Of a stretch of 64,000 bases of DNA, positions 18,271-26,607 are shown one piece after another; positions within the stretch are counted from its first letter, which is position 1, and each line of letters starts with the position of its first letter. Where the stretch lies: the NCBI GenBank assembly GCA_001657315.1, contig LYSV01000015.1, forward strand, positions 1 through 64,000. The letters are read 5' to 3'. The DNA comes from Flammeovirgaceae bacterium BBD 1991-12. GTDB taxonomy: Bacteria > Bacteroidota > Bacteroidia > Cytophagales > Cyclobacteriaceae. The notes beneath the pieces are model-generated. The model did not search any database, was not told the origin of the DNA, and was given only the letters and a program-made list of their open reading frames with translations. The translations under genes were made by a program, and so were the position numbers.

Positions 18271-18927
18271 ATGACATATTTGAGTGTGGCAAAGAAAAAA
18301 AGTAATCATAATTCCGCAAAACAACCCGGAGGCCGGTATTCCCGAAAAAAGCAGGAAAAAAGTCATGCCAATGAGCCCGCATTTTCCTACAAAAGAGCTA
18401 CAGCAGCCTACGCGATAAACCCCTTTCAGGTAGCCGTGATCAATATCCGTGATCAGAAGGTGGTACTGGGCTCTGGTGTTACACAAAGTACAGAAGCCTT
18501 TGACATCTACAGTGCCAGGCCCGTGGTACTATCCACAATACCAATTGGCTACGAGGAAAAAATGGAAATGGTTGAACTGGCAAAGGAAGGGGTAAAAGCA
18601 CAAACTATTGGCAGGCTGGCTGAGTTACTGGATATATCACAGAAGCAGGCTGCAGAGTTTTTTCATTTTTCAGAAAGGACATTACGTGATTACATTAAGA
18701 AAGATCAACTCCTCGATCCTGATTCCAGTGAAAAAATTATAAAAATATTTTCCTTGTATCTCTTTGGCTCCGAGGTACTGGAAAGCTCTGAAAACTTCAT
18801 TGAATGGATGTTCAAGCCCTCTTTTGGGTTGGGTAACAGGGTGCCGGCAAGTCTCCTGTACTCCTCAGATGGTATAGATCTTATCTACGATGAATTATCA
18901 AGGATCGAATATGGAGATTTTGCCTGA
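18271..18927 (+). CDS. Xre/MbcA/ParS-type antitoxin of a RES-Xre pair
   Basis: A 218-residue antitoxin partner. After a basic N-terminal extension of about 90 residues come a helical DNA-binding segment (TIGRLAELLDISQKQAAEFF and HFSERTLRDYIKKDQLLDPD) and a C-terminal DUF2384-type toxin-binding domain (LYLFGSEVLESSENFIEWM, then FGLGNRVPASLL). Such proteins neutralise RES toxins and repress their own operon. The gene lies 60 bases upstream of the RES-domain gene, in the usual antitoxin-first order. The N-terminal extension is longer than in most homologues (often about 150 residues); an internal start is possible but no obvious one stands out. Confidence 0.85.
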   Translation: MTYLSVAKKKSNHNSAKQPGGRYSRKKQEKSHANEPAFSYKRATAAYAINPFQVAVINIRDQKVVLGSGVTQSTEAFDIYSARPVVLSTIPIGYEEKMEMVELAKEGVKAQTIGRLAELLDISQKQAAEFFHFSERTLRDYIKKDQLLDPDSSEKIIKIFSLYLFGSEVLESSENFIEWMFKPSFGLGNRVPASLLYSSDGIDLIYDELSRIEYGDFA

Positions 18928-18987
18928 TACCTTCATATCCGAAACTCTCCGGTAAGGTCCCGCAAATCACCGTCAGCTATCTCTCGG

Positions 18988-19452
18988 ATGGAGGTCTACA
19001 GGATAAGCAAGGAAAAATACGCATCAAAACTAACGGCTTCAGGAAATGCTGCGCGCTGGAACTACAGGGGAGAAAAGGTCATCTATACAGCATCTTCGAG
19101 GGCGCTGGCATCGCTGGAACTCATCGTACACCTGTCAGGAAAGCAATTGGGTACTTCTTTTAAGATATCCGTGATCTATGTACCGGATGATCTCTACATA
19201 TCCACCATACCCAGGACGAGCATGCCTAATGAATGGAATGGACTTACCGCCTACAAAGCCACGCAGGCCCTGGGGTCCGGGTGGATAGCATCAGAAGATT
19301 CCTGTATTCTCAGGGTTCCCTCCTCAATAGTGATCCATGAATACAACTATATCATCAACGTACATCATCCGGATTTTGAGAAACTCAGCATTATCGATAT
19401 AGAGGATCACCTCTTTGATCCACGGCTCCTGCTAAAAATGAAAGACCAATGA
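18988..19452 (+). CDS. RES-domain toxin
   Basis: A 154-residue RES-family toxin. The eponymous residues are visible: Arg in ARWNYRGEKVIYTA, Glu in ALASLELIVHL and Ser in the C-terminal VPSSIVIHEYNYIINVHHPDF segment. RES toxins of characterised pairs deplete NAD+ (phosphorolysis or hydrolysis), stopping growth. The start MEVYRISKEKYAS matches the family N-terminus. Length is typical and nothing looks broken, so the toxin should be active if expressed without its partner 60 bases upstream. The pair sits between envelope genes, with no integrase or other mobility gene near. Confidence 0.88.
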   Translation: MEVYRISKEKYASKLTASGNAARWNYRGEKVIYTASSRALASLELIVHLSGKQLGTSFKISVIYVPDDLYISTIPRTSMPNEWNGLTAYKATQALGSGWIASEDSCILRVPSSIVIHEYNYIINVHHPDFEKLSIIDIEDHLFDPRLLLKMKDQ

Positions 19453-19511
19453 ACAGCAGATGCAGATGGCTCAATGAAAATATTATGGTTCACAGCGTTA
19501 CCAGAATCTCT

Positions 19512-21905
19512 CTACTCACTTCTTAATGATTTTACCGGGTTCACAATCGCTGCCGAAACAGACTGATAGCTGACCGTGATCAGTCCGATCAACAACGCCA
19601 GCACTCCTGCAACTCCGTACACCATTAAATTTTGAGTAGAAAGCAGATCTATCCGATACTGGAAATCGCCCAGCCAGGCGGTCATGGCAAAGTATGCCAG
19701 AGGCCACGCCAGAACATTGGCTATCACGATCAAAAAAACGAACTCTCTGGACAATAGCACTACAATCTGGCTTACACTGGAACCCATTACTTTTCTAACA
19801 CCAATCTCCTTTCGACGCTGCTCAGCAGTATGTGCGGATAAACCGAATAATCCGAGGCAGGCTATGAATATTGCCAGCCACGTGAAATTGGCGATGAGCT
19901 GGCTAAAGCTTTCGTCGCTGCGGAAGATGGTATCAAATTCCTCATCAAAGAATTCATATTCAAAAGGATAGTCCGGGTAAGTCTCATTCCATTCCTTTTC
20001 AATAAAATCCATGGTACTGCTGATGTTACCACTCACTTTAACAGACAGGTTTCCATTGGCATTTGGATTGTAAAACATAATGAGGGGTTCAATGCTATGG
20101 CGCATGGAAGCAAAATGGAAGTTCCTGACTACCCCTATTATCGTTCGTTCGATACCATTTCCAAAGGTGAGCTTCCTACCCACCGGCTCTTCCCAGCCTA
20201 CATGCTCTACCAATGCTTCGTTGACGAGGATGGCCTCGTCCTGGTCTGTGCCAGACTTATCAGAGTAATTCCGTCCCTGTACAATTTCCATCTCCATCAC
20301 CCCAGGATAGTGAGCATCAAATGAAAAAGCACTGACGATCCAGTTTTCTTCATCTTCAGGAACGCCTTCTGGAGTGATACCTGTACGCCCAAAAGTACGT
20401 CCTGGCATATTGGATGAAAGGCCTGCAGATTCCACTGATTCGTATTCCGTAAGCTTGTCCCTGAAAGTAACCATGTTCCCGGCCAGACCAGGGTCATTCA
20501 TCCGGAATGTTACTATCTGGTCCTTGTTGAACCCGAGATTTTTGTTTTTAATGAACTGCAACTGACTGTAAATGAATATGGTACCCACGATCATTGCTAT
20601 GGAGGCTACAAACTGTGCTACCACCAGGATCTTTCGGAGTGATATGCCGCTTTTGCCCGACTGGAACCTGCCCCTGAGGATGGAGCTGGCTTCAAACCTG
20701 GACAGTACAAAGGCCGGATATATGCCCGAAAGGATACCAATGCAGAAAGTAGTAACAATAACGGCCCGGTAAATATCCGGATGGCTGGCGACGTATTCGA
20801 AGGGGCTTTCGCTGATCCCCATATTGACGTAATTACCGAAAATGGAAACCAGTAGTATCGCTACCAGGGCCGCTATGGTACTAATGAGTAACGATTCACC
20901 AAGATGTTGTTTAATGAGGCTGATCCTGAATGCACCGAGCACCTTCCTTACACCGACCTCCCTTGCCCTCGACGAAGATTGGGCCGTGGAGAGGTTCATA
21001 AAATTAAACGAGGCAATAAGGAGAATGAAAAGCGCTACTGCTGACAGTGAATAGATATAGACAATATCTCCCTTGTTTTCATTGTATCCGTCAAAAAGTA
21101 TTCCTGAAGACCTGAGATGGATGTCAGATAGCGGCTGTAGCTGGGGGATCCAGAATTCCGGGGCCTCATTCCTGAGCGCCAATTCCCTCATCTTTTCCTC
21201 CACTGCCTCTTCTGCAGAAGCATCGTTCAGCACGGCATAGCCCACCATGCCCAGGCCCTGCCAGGAATCCAGGTATTGTGCTATGCTGGAATCGGTTTCC
21301 GTGGGGTACAGAGACAGCAACAGATCCAGTTTGAGGTGCGTGTTTTTACTGATATCCGTCATAATGCCTACCACCTCCCAATCCTGATCATTAATAGAAA
21401 TTACTTCACCTACAGCGTTACTGTCTTCAAATATCCGGGTAGCCATAGATTCCGTCAATATAGCTTTCCGGGGCTGGTTAAAGGCTTTTTTGGCCTGGGG
21501 GTCTTCAAGTGGATAATCAAAAATATTGAAGAACTCAGTTTCTACATATTTAGCATCTTCGGCATAAACTGCCTTGTCTCCACGCTCTATACGCATCCTG
21601 CCCTGATTCAAAACCCGGGTTGAATTCACAATCTCAGGGATCTCCTCCAAGGCAGCGGCCGGCATCCGTGGTTCAGTGATACCTACACTGTTACTGGTTA
21701 CACCCAGCGCTTCATCAATTGTGTAGAACCGGAATATACGGTCAGCGTTGCTATGAAAATCGTCGTAGCTCAGCTCATTGTTTACATAGATAAAAATGAC
21801 CAGGCAACAGGCCATACCAATGGCAAGGCCTGAGATATTAATGATGGAAGATACTTTGCTTTTGCGTAGTGCACGCAGGGCGGTCAGCAGATAGTTTTTA
21901 AGCAT
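19512..21905 (-). CDS. FtsX/MacB-type ABC transporter permease (orphan, second copy)
   Basis: A 797-residue permease with the same two-half layout as the protein at 12756. MLKNYLLTALRALRKSKVSS precedes the first helix, the first FtsX domain has REVGVRKVLGAFRISLIKQH, and the second has RRKEIGVRKVMGSSVSQIVVLL. Large MacB-type periplasmic domains lie between. It lacks an adjacent ATPase. Bacteroidota genomes often hold many such stand-alone permeases, frequently near two-component systems or antimicrobial resistance functions, but no such genes are near this one. It converges with the RES toxin gene, leaving 59 bases between the stops. Confidence 0.9.
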   Translation of the reverse strand: MLKNYLLTALRALRKSKVSSIINISGLAIGMACCLVIFIYVNNELSYDDFHSNADRIFRFYTIDEALGVTSNSVGITEPRMPAAALEEIPEIVNSTRVLNQGRMRIERGDKAVYAEDAKYVETEFFNIFDYPLEDPQAKKAFNQPRKAILTESMATRIFEDSNAVGEVISINDQDWEVVGIMTDISKNTHLKLDLLLSLYPTETDSSIAQYLDSWQGLGMVGYAVLNDASAEEAVEEKMRELALRNEAPEFWIPQLQPLSDIHLRSSGILFDGYNENKGDIVYIYSLSAVALFILLIASFNFMNLSTAQSSSRAREVGVRKVLGAFRISLIKQHLGESLLISTIAALVAILLVSIFGNYVNMGISESPFEYVASHPDIYRAVIVTTFCIGILSGIYPAFVLSRFEASSILRGRFQSGKSGISLRKILVVAQFVASIAMIVGTIFIYSQLQFIKNKNLGFNKDQIVTFRMNDPGLAGNMVTFRDKLTEYESVESAGLSSNMPGRTFGRTGITPEGVPEDEENWIVSAFSFDAHYPGVMEMEIVQGRNYSDKSGTDQDEAILVNEALVEHVGWEEPVGRKLTFGNGIERTIIGVVRNFHFASMRHSIEPLIMFYNPNANGNLSVKVSGNISSTMDFIEKEWNETYPDYPFEYEFFDEEFDTIFRSDESFSQLIANFTWLAIFIACLGLFGLSAHTAEQRRKEIGVRKVMGSSVSQIVVLLSREFVFLIVIANVLAWPLAYFAMTAWLGDFQYRIDLLSTQNLMVYGVAGVLALLIGLITVSYQSVSAAIVNPVKSLRSE

Positions 21906-22144
21906 GTTGTTATGATTTTGAGTGAAACCTAAACCATAATACCACGAATAAAATGATCATGACAGTATTGTTACATGAATGGCAACAGTTCATCGCAATT
22001 AATTCCTGATCCAATATCAGAGAAAATCATCGTCCCGGTTGCCTTACCATCATGAAATTTTTTCAATCAAACCTTCAGTAGAATTCAACCTCCAGCCTTC
22101 AAAAGCAGTTCGCTAAACACCTATTTTACAGAAAAAAGAAAAAT

Positions 22145-22585
22145 ATGAATGCTCAAATTCAATACTATCAACAAAAGCTGGACTTTGAATGGGATGCGGC
22201 TGACCTTTTTGAGGAATTGGAAAAAGGTAGTAACGTGGTGATTGTAGATACGCGTAAAAGGTTTGCGTACGAGACGGAACATATCCCCGGAGCAGTGAGT
22301 ATCTCACACAGGACAATGGATGAGCAGGCCACCAGAACACTGGACAGGAAGCCGATCTATGTGTGCTACTGTGACGGCATTGGGTGTAATGGGTCTACTA
22401 AGGGCTCCCTAAAGATGACAAAGCTGGGTTTCAGAGTGAGGGAACTGATAGGTGGGCTGGACTGGTGGAAGCGCGATGGATATGCCACTGAAGGAACTGA
22501 AGCCTCCCGGCGGAACGGAAATCAAATGCGCATGCTAGTGAGAACGGGTATAGCGCAGATATTATTTTTTCTTTTTGACTATTGA
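22145..22585 (+). CDS. Rhodanese-like sulfurtransferase
   Basis: A 146-residue single-domain rhodanese. VVIVDTRKRFAYETEHIPGAVSI matches the CH2A motif. The active-site loop is YVCYCDGIGCNGSTKGSLKM, resembling the YCxGxGCNGAT loop of a cytoplasmic rhodanese subgroup, with Cys in CNGS as the likely persulfide carrier. VRELIGGLDWWKRDGYATEG closes the domain. It would transfer sulfane sulfur; the acceptor is unknown. The last 24 bases overlap the 3' end of the convergent GbsR-type gene, so the C-terminal tail (RTGIAQILFFLFDY) goes beyond the usual domain end. Confidence 0.87.
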   Translation: MNAQIQYYQQKLDFEWDAADLFEELEKGSNVVIVDTRKRFAYETEHIPGAVSISHRTMDEQATRTLDRKPIYVCYCDGIGCNGSTKGSLKMTKLGFRVRELIGGLDWWKRDGYATEGTEASRRNGNQMRMLVRTGIAQILFFLFDY

Positions 22586-23074
22586 AAGAATGGTTTTTGA
22601 TACCCATGACCGGTCCGACTGTATGAAATGAGTCAAAGCCTGATCCACAGTTTTTACTACCTCCGTTAGTTCCTTTGTTACCCTTCTGAATTCTCTGGCT
22701 TCAGACGATTGTGTATTGTCCAGTTGGCTGACATGTTGCAATACACGCATTATAGGTTTGATCTCCCTGTTCTTCCGTTCTTCTGCCACTTTTCGGCAAA
22801 GCTCCCAAACGTCACTGTCAGAGTGAAAGAACTCCTTTCTTTCTCCTTTTTTGGATGTTTTTTCTATCAGGTTCCAATCCATTAAAGCGCGTAAATTCAT
22901 GCTTGCATTACCCCTCGATATAGAAAGCTCCTTCATAATATCTTCCACTGAGAGCTTATCCGGAGTGATCAGCAATAAAGCAAATATCTGAGCCATAGTT
23001 TTATTTATCCCCCATGAGGTGCCCAATGTCCCCCATGCCTGTATAAATTCTTCTTTGGCCTGATCAAAATTCAT
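22562..23074 (-). CDS. GbsR/MarR family regulator in the rhodopsin operon
   Basis: A 170-residue winged-helix regulator. WGTLGTSWGINKTMAQIFALL, followed by LSVEDIMKELSISRGNASMNL (recognition helix) and KGERKEFFHSDSDVWEL, is characteristic of the GbsR subfamily of MarR/ArsR-like repressors, some of which sense choline or related osmolytes. The ligand here is unknown. The gene starts 16 bases after the blh stop on the same strand, so it is very likely co-transcribed with the rhodopsin and Blh genes, possibly as their feedback regulator. Its 3' end overlaps that of the convergent rhodanese gene. Confidence 0.85.
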   Translation of the reverse strand: MNFDQAKEEFIQAWGTLGTSWGINKTMAQIFALLLITPDKLSVEDIMKELSISRGNASMNLRALMDWNLIEKTSKKGERKEFFHSDSDVWELCRKVAEERKNREIKPIMRVLQHVSQLDNTQSSEAREFRRVTKELTEVVKTVDQALTHFIQSDRSWVSKTILSIVKKKK

Positions 23075-23090
23075 TATTTGCCCGACAGAA

Positions 23091-24020
23091 CTACGGCTTT
23101 GTGAAGTTCCCTTCGTAGGTCCTGTAAAGATTATACATAATCATGAGATGCGGAACGGTAAGTGTAGAAATTATTATAATAAAAAGCATGTAAGGAGAAA
23201 CCCCCGGAATAAATGCCTCGCTCAGATAGTATACAGCGATCAGAAATGAAATGGCCAGGATGGAGAAAGGCATTAACTGTTTTAAAAATCGTTGAATGGA
23301 ATAATTCCGGATCACCTGATAAAGGCTATCGTATTCGATGACCAGTGATCGCAGGGAATGCCACAGGCCAAAGTAAATGGTAAATGTAAAAACCACATTG
23401 GTCTGAGCTGAAAGCAGGACAAAAGCTGCCAGCAGGACAAGCTCAAGGATCATCCTGAATTTGGAAATGAATCCGGCATACATGATGTAGAAGAAACCAG
23501 AGGTCAACACTATACCGCTGACCAGGAGAATTATATTCCATAAACCCCGGGACATCCATGAGTGTACCTGTAACCATTCTAGGCTTGCAAAGATGGTTAA
23601 GCATTCCTGAAAATTCATAGTGATCATGATGGATAAGAGAAATGTCCCCCAGATTATGAATAAAATATGTTTCAGGAATACAGGGCCTTTCACATAATAA
23701 AGCTGCGATTGTCCAAAATGATAGGCAGACAATAGCAGGAATACAATAAACGAAGGTACAGGCAACAACAGCCAGAATATACCCACTACCATGATGAGCC
23801 CCAGGTAACGAAAGTAAAAAAAGACCATACTCTTTTCCTTGCGTGTTCTACTTTGATGATATATAATATGGTCCAGCGCGCCATGAGGTATACCAACGGT
23901 AAATATAATGACAAGAAACAGTAGGTAGCTTTGATCCAAAACGGAGGGCCACACCCAGGCTACCATACATAACACAATGGTGATCAATAGTAAAATATTA
24001 TCAATGATCCTGATTTTCAT
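23091..24020 (-). CDS. blh: Brp/Blh-type beta-carotene 15,15'-dioxygenase
   Basis: The ATG at 24020 gives MKIRIIDNILLLITI and about 309 residues; a longer in-frame start at 24065 would overlap the region just past the rhodopsin stop. It is a polytopic membrane protein with about eight helices. The histidines expected to hold the iron are visible in GIPHGALDHI, SAYHFGQSQ, FGLWHSLRSL and TVPHLMIMY. Blh cleaves beta-carotene centrally to give two retinals, the chromophore of the rhodopsin encoded 52 bases upstream. No carotenoid synthesis genes (crtE, crtB, crtI) are in the window, so beta-carotene must come from elsewhere in the genome. Confidence 0.92.
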   Translation of the reverse strand: MKIRIIDNILLLITIVLCMVAWVWPSVLDQSYLLFLVIIFTVGIPHGALDHIIYHQSRTRKEKSMVFFYFRYLGLIMVVGIFWLLLPVPSFIVFLLLSAYHFGQSQLYYVKGPVFLKHILFIIWGTFLLSIMITMNFQECLTIFASLEWLQVHSWMSRGLWNIILLVSGIVLTSGFFYIMYAGFISKFRMILELVLLAAFVLLSAQTNVVFTFTIYFGLWHSLRSLVIEYDSLYQVIRNYSIQRFLKQLMPFSILAISFLIAVYYLSEAFIPGVSPYMLFIIIISTLTVPHLMIMYNLYRTYEGNFTKP

Positions 24021-24072
24021 CGAGTTGTGGCTTATCAGGGGGCAATAGCCCCCTGGAATGAACACTTAATTC

Positions 24073-24849
24073 TTAAGCAGCAGCAGTAGCCGTAGTATCA
24101 GATTTGGCCACTGAATATACGACCAGCCCAAAACCGATCTTGTTGATGGCATCTGCAATGTTGTAAAACAGATCCACATTGGAAGATGTCCATCCAAGGC
24201 CAAGATTTAACCAGCCACCAGGCATGCACATATAACCTACAGGATAAATAGCCCATCCCACCAGAACAAACCACGCCAGAATTCTGATACCTTTGATCAC
24301 CGTAGGATTACCTGAGGCATCACCCAGCTTTTTCACCTCACCAAACCATGCGGTATATACTATGTATATGTAACCAATGGTAGATAAAACACCATACATC
24401 ACACTATGCGTTGTAGCGCCAGCAGCCGCAGTACCATCAGCATTTAGCGGAACAAATGCCTCTCCGATATATCCCATGACGAGCATCCAGGCCGAAGCAA
24501 TGATCAGTTTCCACAACAAGCCCAACCGGGCGCCGGCCGGTTTTGTCAAAAGGTAAAATTCCACACACATGAGCGGTACGGTCAGTGTCCAGTCAATGTA
24601 TCTTAAAGCCGTGGGGTTAGATCCGGTAGCGGCATAATAATCACGCATGTAGTAATAATGAACAGCAGCGATCATTGTGATCAAACCCGATACCAACAGG
24701 GAAGTCTTCCACTTTCCCGATACATTACCTCTTTCGAAAAAGAAAAAAACCGAAGCAGCGAACATCGCCATATAACCTGTAAAAAATGTAAATGCGACAG
24801 GGTCATCCTTAGGTATGGCGACGACGTCCAGTAATAATAAATCTTTCAT
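24073..24849 (-). CDS. Proton-pumping rhodopsin (proteorhodopsin/xanthorhodopsin type)
   Basis: A 258-residue seven-helix rhodopsin. Helix C reads RYIDWTLTVPLMCVEFYLL. Asp86 is the Schiff-base counterion, Thr90 completes the motif and Glu97 is the proton donor, giving the DTE pattern of outward proton pumps. Lys237 in ADAINKIGFG binds retinal, and His64 and Arg83 match the conserved His75 and Arg94 of green proteorhodopsin. Met94 occupies the tuning site 105, which predicts green absorption. Gly153 aligns with Phe152 of proteorhodopsin and Gly156 of xanthorhodopsin, leaving room for an antenna carotenoid. The first gene of the rhodopsin-blh-GbsR unit, it would build proton motive force in light. 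Confidence 0.95.
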   Translation of the reverse strand: MKDLLLLDVVAIPKDDPVAFTFFTGYMAMFAASVFFFFERGNVSGKWKTSLLVSGLITMIAAVHYYYMRDYYAATGSNPTALRYIDWTLTVPLMCVEFYLLTKPAGARLGLLWKLIIASAWMLVMGYIGEAFVPLNADGTAAAGATTHSVMYGVLSTIGYIYIVYTAWFGEVKKLGDASGNPTVIKGIRILAWFVLVGWAIYPVGYMCMPGGWLNLGLGWTSSNVDLFYNIADAINKIGFGLVVYSVAKSDTTATAAA

Positions 24850-25196
24850 AAGACATTTTTTTGTTTCCTAAGTAACATTGAATTTTCAGAAATGTTTGAA
24901 ATTTATGAAATGCATAGCCCCAAACCCGAATCGAGGTGTCCCTATTCATCATTGCCATGACGACCATCGATCCTGTCCCCAATGCTACCATTGAGTTTGC
25001 GATCGTTAGACAGAAAGGTTACCAGATATGGTTTTTCCTCAAGAATCTGAAAGTGGAAAACTCAGCCATGCATTGATGTGGCCATTGTAGCTTTACAAAA
25101 AGGGTCTTGCTGGAATCCGGTAAGGACCGTGGAACTTCGGGGATGGCAATTGAAAGGTATTGGCGGTGTTTTATCACCTTTGGTACAAAAACCAAA
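24850..25196. other. Spacer upstream of the rhodopsin operon
   Basis: A 347-base spacer that must hold the rhodopsin promoter. On the minus strand TAAATTTC (24905-24898) resembles a -7 box, with a TTG at 24923-24921, but the 15-base gap is shorter than usual. I see no coding frame with real protein character and no strong hairpin. Confidence 0.3.
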
Positions 25197-25472
25197 TCAA
25201 GGTCCGGTGAGCTTGAGTACCCAGCTCCAGAGGTGGTTGATCTTTTTGTTCCTATGATCGAGAAGATCGACACCGTATACCTTGAGACCATGGTAGATAA
25301 GGGCTACTGCCCATAAACCCACAAAAAGCAGTACCCACCATCTGTTTTGCCCGTGGCTGAAGGCCACATGCACCAAAATAGCGTTGAATAGCATGAAAAG
25401 CAGGACATGAATAATAAAATAGTCTAGCTTTTTCAGCAGGTCCTGGTTTTTTTTATGGATATCTTCCTTCAT
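25197..25472 (-). CDS. 2TM domain-containing protein
   Basis: A 91-residue protein with a charged N-terminus (KKNQDLLKKLDYFIIHVLLF), two hydrophobic helices (about 21-37 and 44-61) and a basic C-terminal tail. This is the layout of the 2TM domain, common in Bacteroidota both alone and attached to LytTR regulators or histidine kinases. No function is established for the stand-alone form. It lies on the same strand as the rhodopsin operon, 347 bases upstream, so co-transcription is possible but unlikely. It is divergent from the 25635 gene. Confidence 0.75.
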   Translation of the reverse strand: MKEDIHKKNQDLLKKLDYFIIHVLLFMLFNAILVHVAFSHGQNRWWVLLFVGLWAVALIYHGLKVYGVDLLDHRNKKINHLWSWVLKLTGP

Positions 25473-25634
25473 GTTGTTTTATAAATAAATCCAGGCATTA
25501 ACTTTGCTGGTTTATAAAAAACATCAGCTTTTCTTAACTTAACATGAGTGTTTGACGCAGGACTCTTAAGTTAGAAAATGTCAGCCAAAAATTAATCTCC
25601 ACAACACCAATTTTTTGATAAGAATAACGCAGAT

Positions 25635-26147
25635 ATGCCAAAAATATTGATATTGATCACTCTTTCAGGGCTGCTTGCAACGGGTTATGCACAGGATGCT
25701 ACAGAACTCGACAGGCGCAATGGTTTCAAGGATATCAAAATGACAAGTGATATCTCTACGTATGAGGGACTGATCTATAAAAAGGATATTGAGGATGAGG
25801 TATTTGCCGGCGCCAAACTATACATACCCAAAAAGGGCCATTATGAGAGCATAGGGAATTTAAAGATCCACGAACTGGAGGTGATGACCTACAGGGACTC
25901 TGTTTACAGGATCCGGGTAGTAACAGAGAAGGATCCCAATCTTTACAAGGGATTGAAAAAAGCCTTTGGAGAGCCCGAGTATGCCTACCGATCGAATCAT
26001 TATTACTGGAGTGCAGACAATCTAAGACTGAGTTATGTATCGCACTCAAAAAATAAAATAGAAATGGAGTACTTCTCATATGTAATGACACGACGGGTCA
26101 AAGAAGAAAAGAAAAAGGATGTGCAGGACATAGCTGATGACTTTTAA
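25635..26147 (+). CDS. Secreted protein of unknown function
   Basis: A 170-residue protein with a signal peptide (MPKILILITLSGLLATGYAQ). The mature part is charged and alternates beta strands with turns: FKDIKMTSDISTYEGL, a central YRDSVYRIRVVTEKD and GLKKAFGEPEYAYRSNHYYW. The last motif resembles periplasmic proteins that compute on a [KR]-x3-GxP turn, but I cannot name a family. A lysine/glutamate-rich tail follows. It is monocistronic and has no informative neighbour. Probably a periplasmic or surface protein. Confidence 0.6.
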   Translation: MPKILILITLSGLLATGYAQDATELDRRNGFKDIKMTSDISTYEGLIYKKDIEDEVFAGAKLYIPKKGHYESIGNLKIHELEVMTYRDSVYRIRVVTEKDPNLYKGLKKAFGEPEYAYRSNHYYWSADNLRLSYVSHSKNKIEMEYFSYVMTRRVKEEKKKDVQDIADDF

Positions 26148-26217
26148 TTTGTTGTCAATACCCCTGTGCTGACATCAATAACGGGGTAAAAGATGCCGAA
26201 ACCGCATTAAAATATGG

Positions 26218-26565
26218 TCACTTCCTTTTCTTCTTGCTGGACTTCGCCCTGGGATTATACTCCAGACACAGATCAACCCAATATTCCAGATCTTCTTCCA
26301 TATCCACCCCTTCAGGTTTTATAAATAAAAATCCCTTCATGGGCCGGCCTGTGAAGTCCATCTCCTGGCTACCTCGTGTGTTCAACACTTTTTCATATAC
26401 ATCGGGATCTATCCTGGCCATCAGCTGGTTCCTGACCACACCCACACACATTTTGTCATCCACCATTACACAAAGGCCTCACATCATCTTTTTTTCCTCA
26501 AAAGGAACATTTCGCTGCCTGATCACATTTCTGACACGATCGGCAAGCAGTTCATCATATGCCAT
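26218..26565 (-). pseudogene. TfoX/Sxy N-terminal-domain protein interrupted by an in-frame TGA
   Basis: From ATG 26565 the frame reads MAYDELLADRVRNVIRQRNV, then PFEEKKMM, a TGA at 26481-26479, then GLCVMVDDKMCVGV and on to a normal end (82 residues from the internal ATG at 26466). Together these form a full TfoX N-terminal domain of about 115 residues, in which the interrupted position is usually Gly (KKMxGGLCFM in homologues I recall). A single G-to-T change of GGA would explain it. The internal start could yield a truncated protein lacking the first helix. Selenocysteine insertion is a remote alternative. It ends the minus-strand run of DUF2461, SnoaL and VOC genes, 42 bases after DUF2461. 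Confidence 0.75.
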
Positions 26566-26607
26566 CGTTCTGTTTGTTTTGTTTTTATTTCAGAATATCA
26601 TCAGGGG

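Noticed and set aside
26479-26565. Selenocysteine reading of the TGA in the TfoX gene as the main call
   Set aside because: I see no SECIS-like hairpin just after the TGA, the usual residue there is Gly, and no selenium genes are in the window; a nonsense change or base error is simpler.
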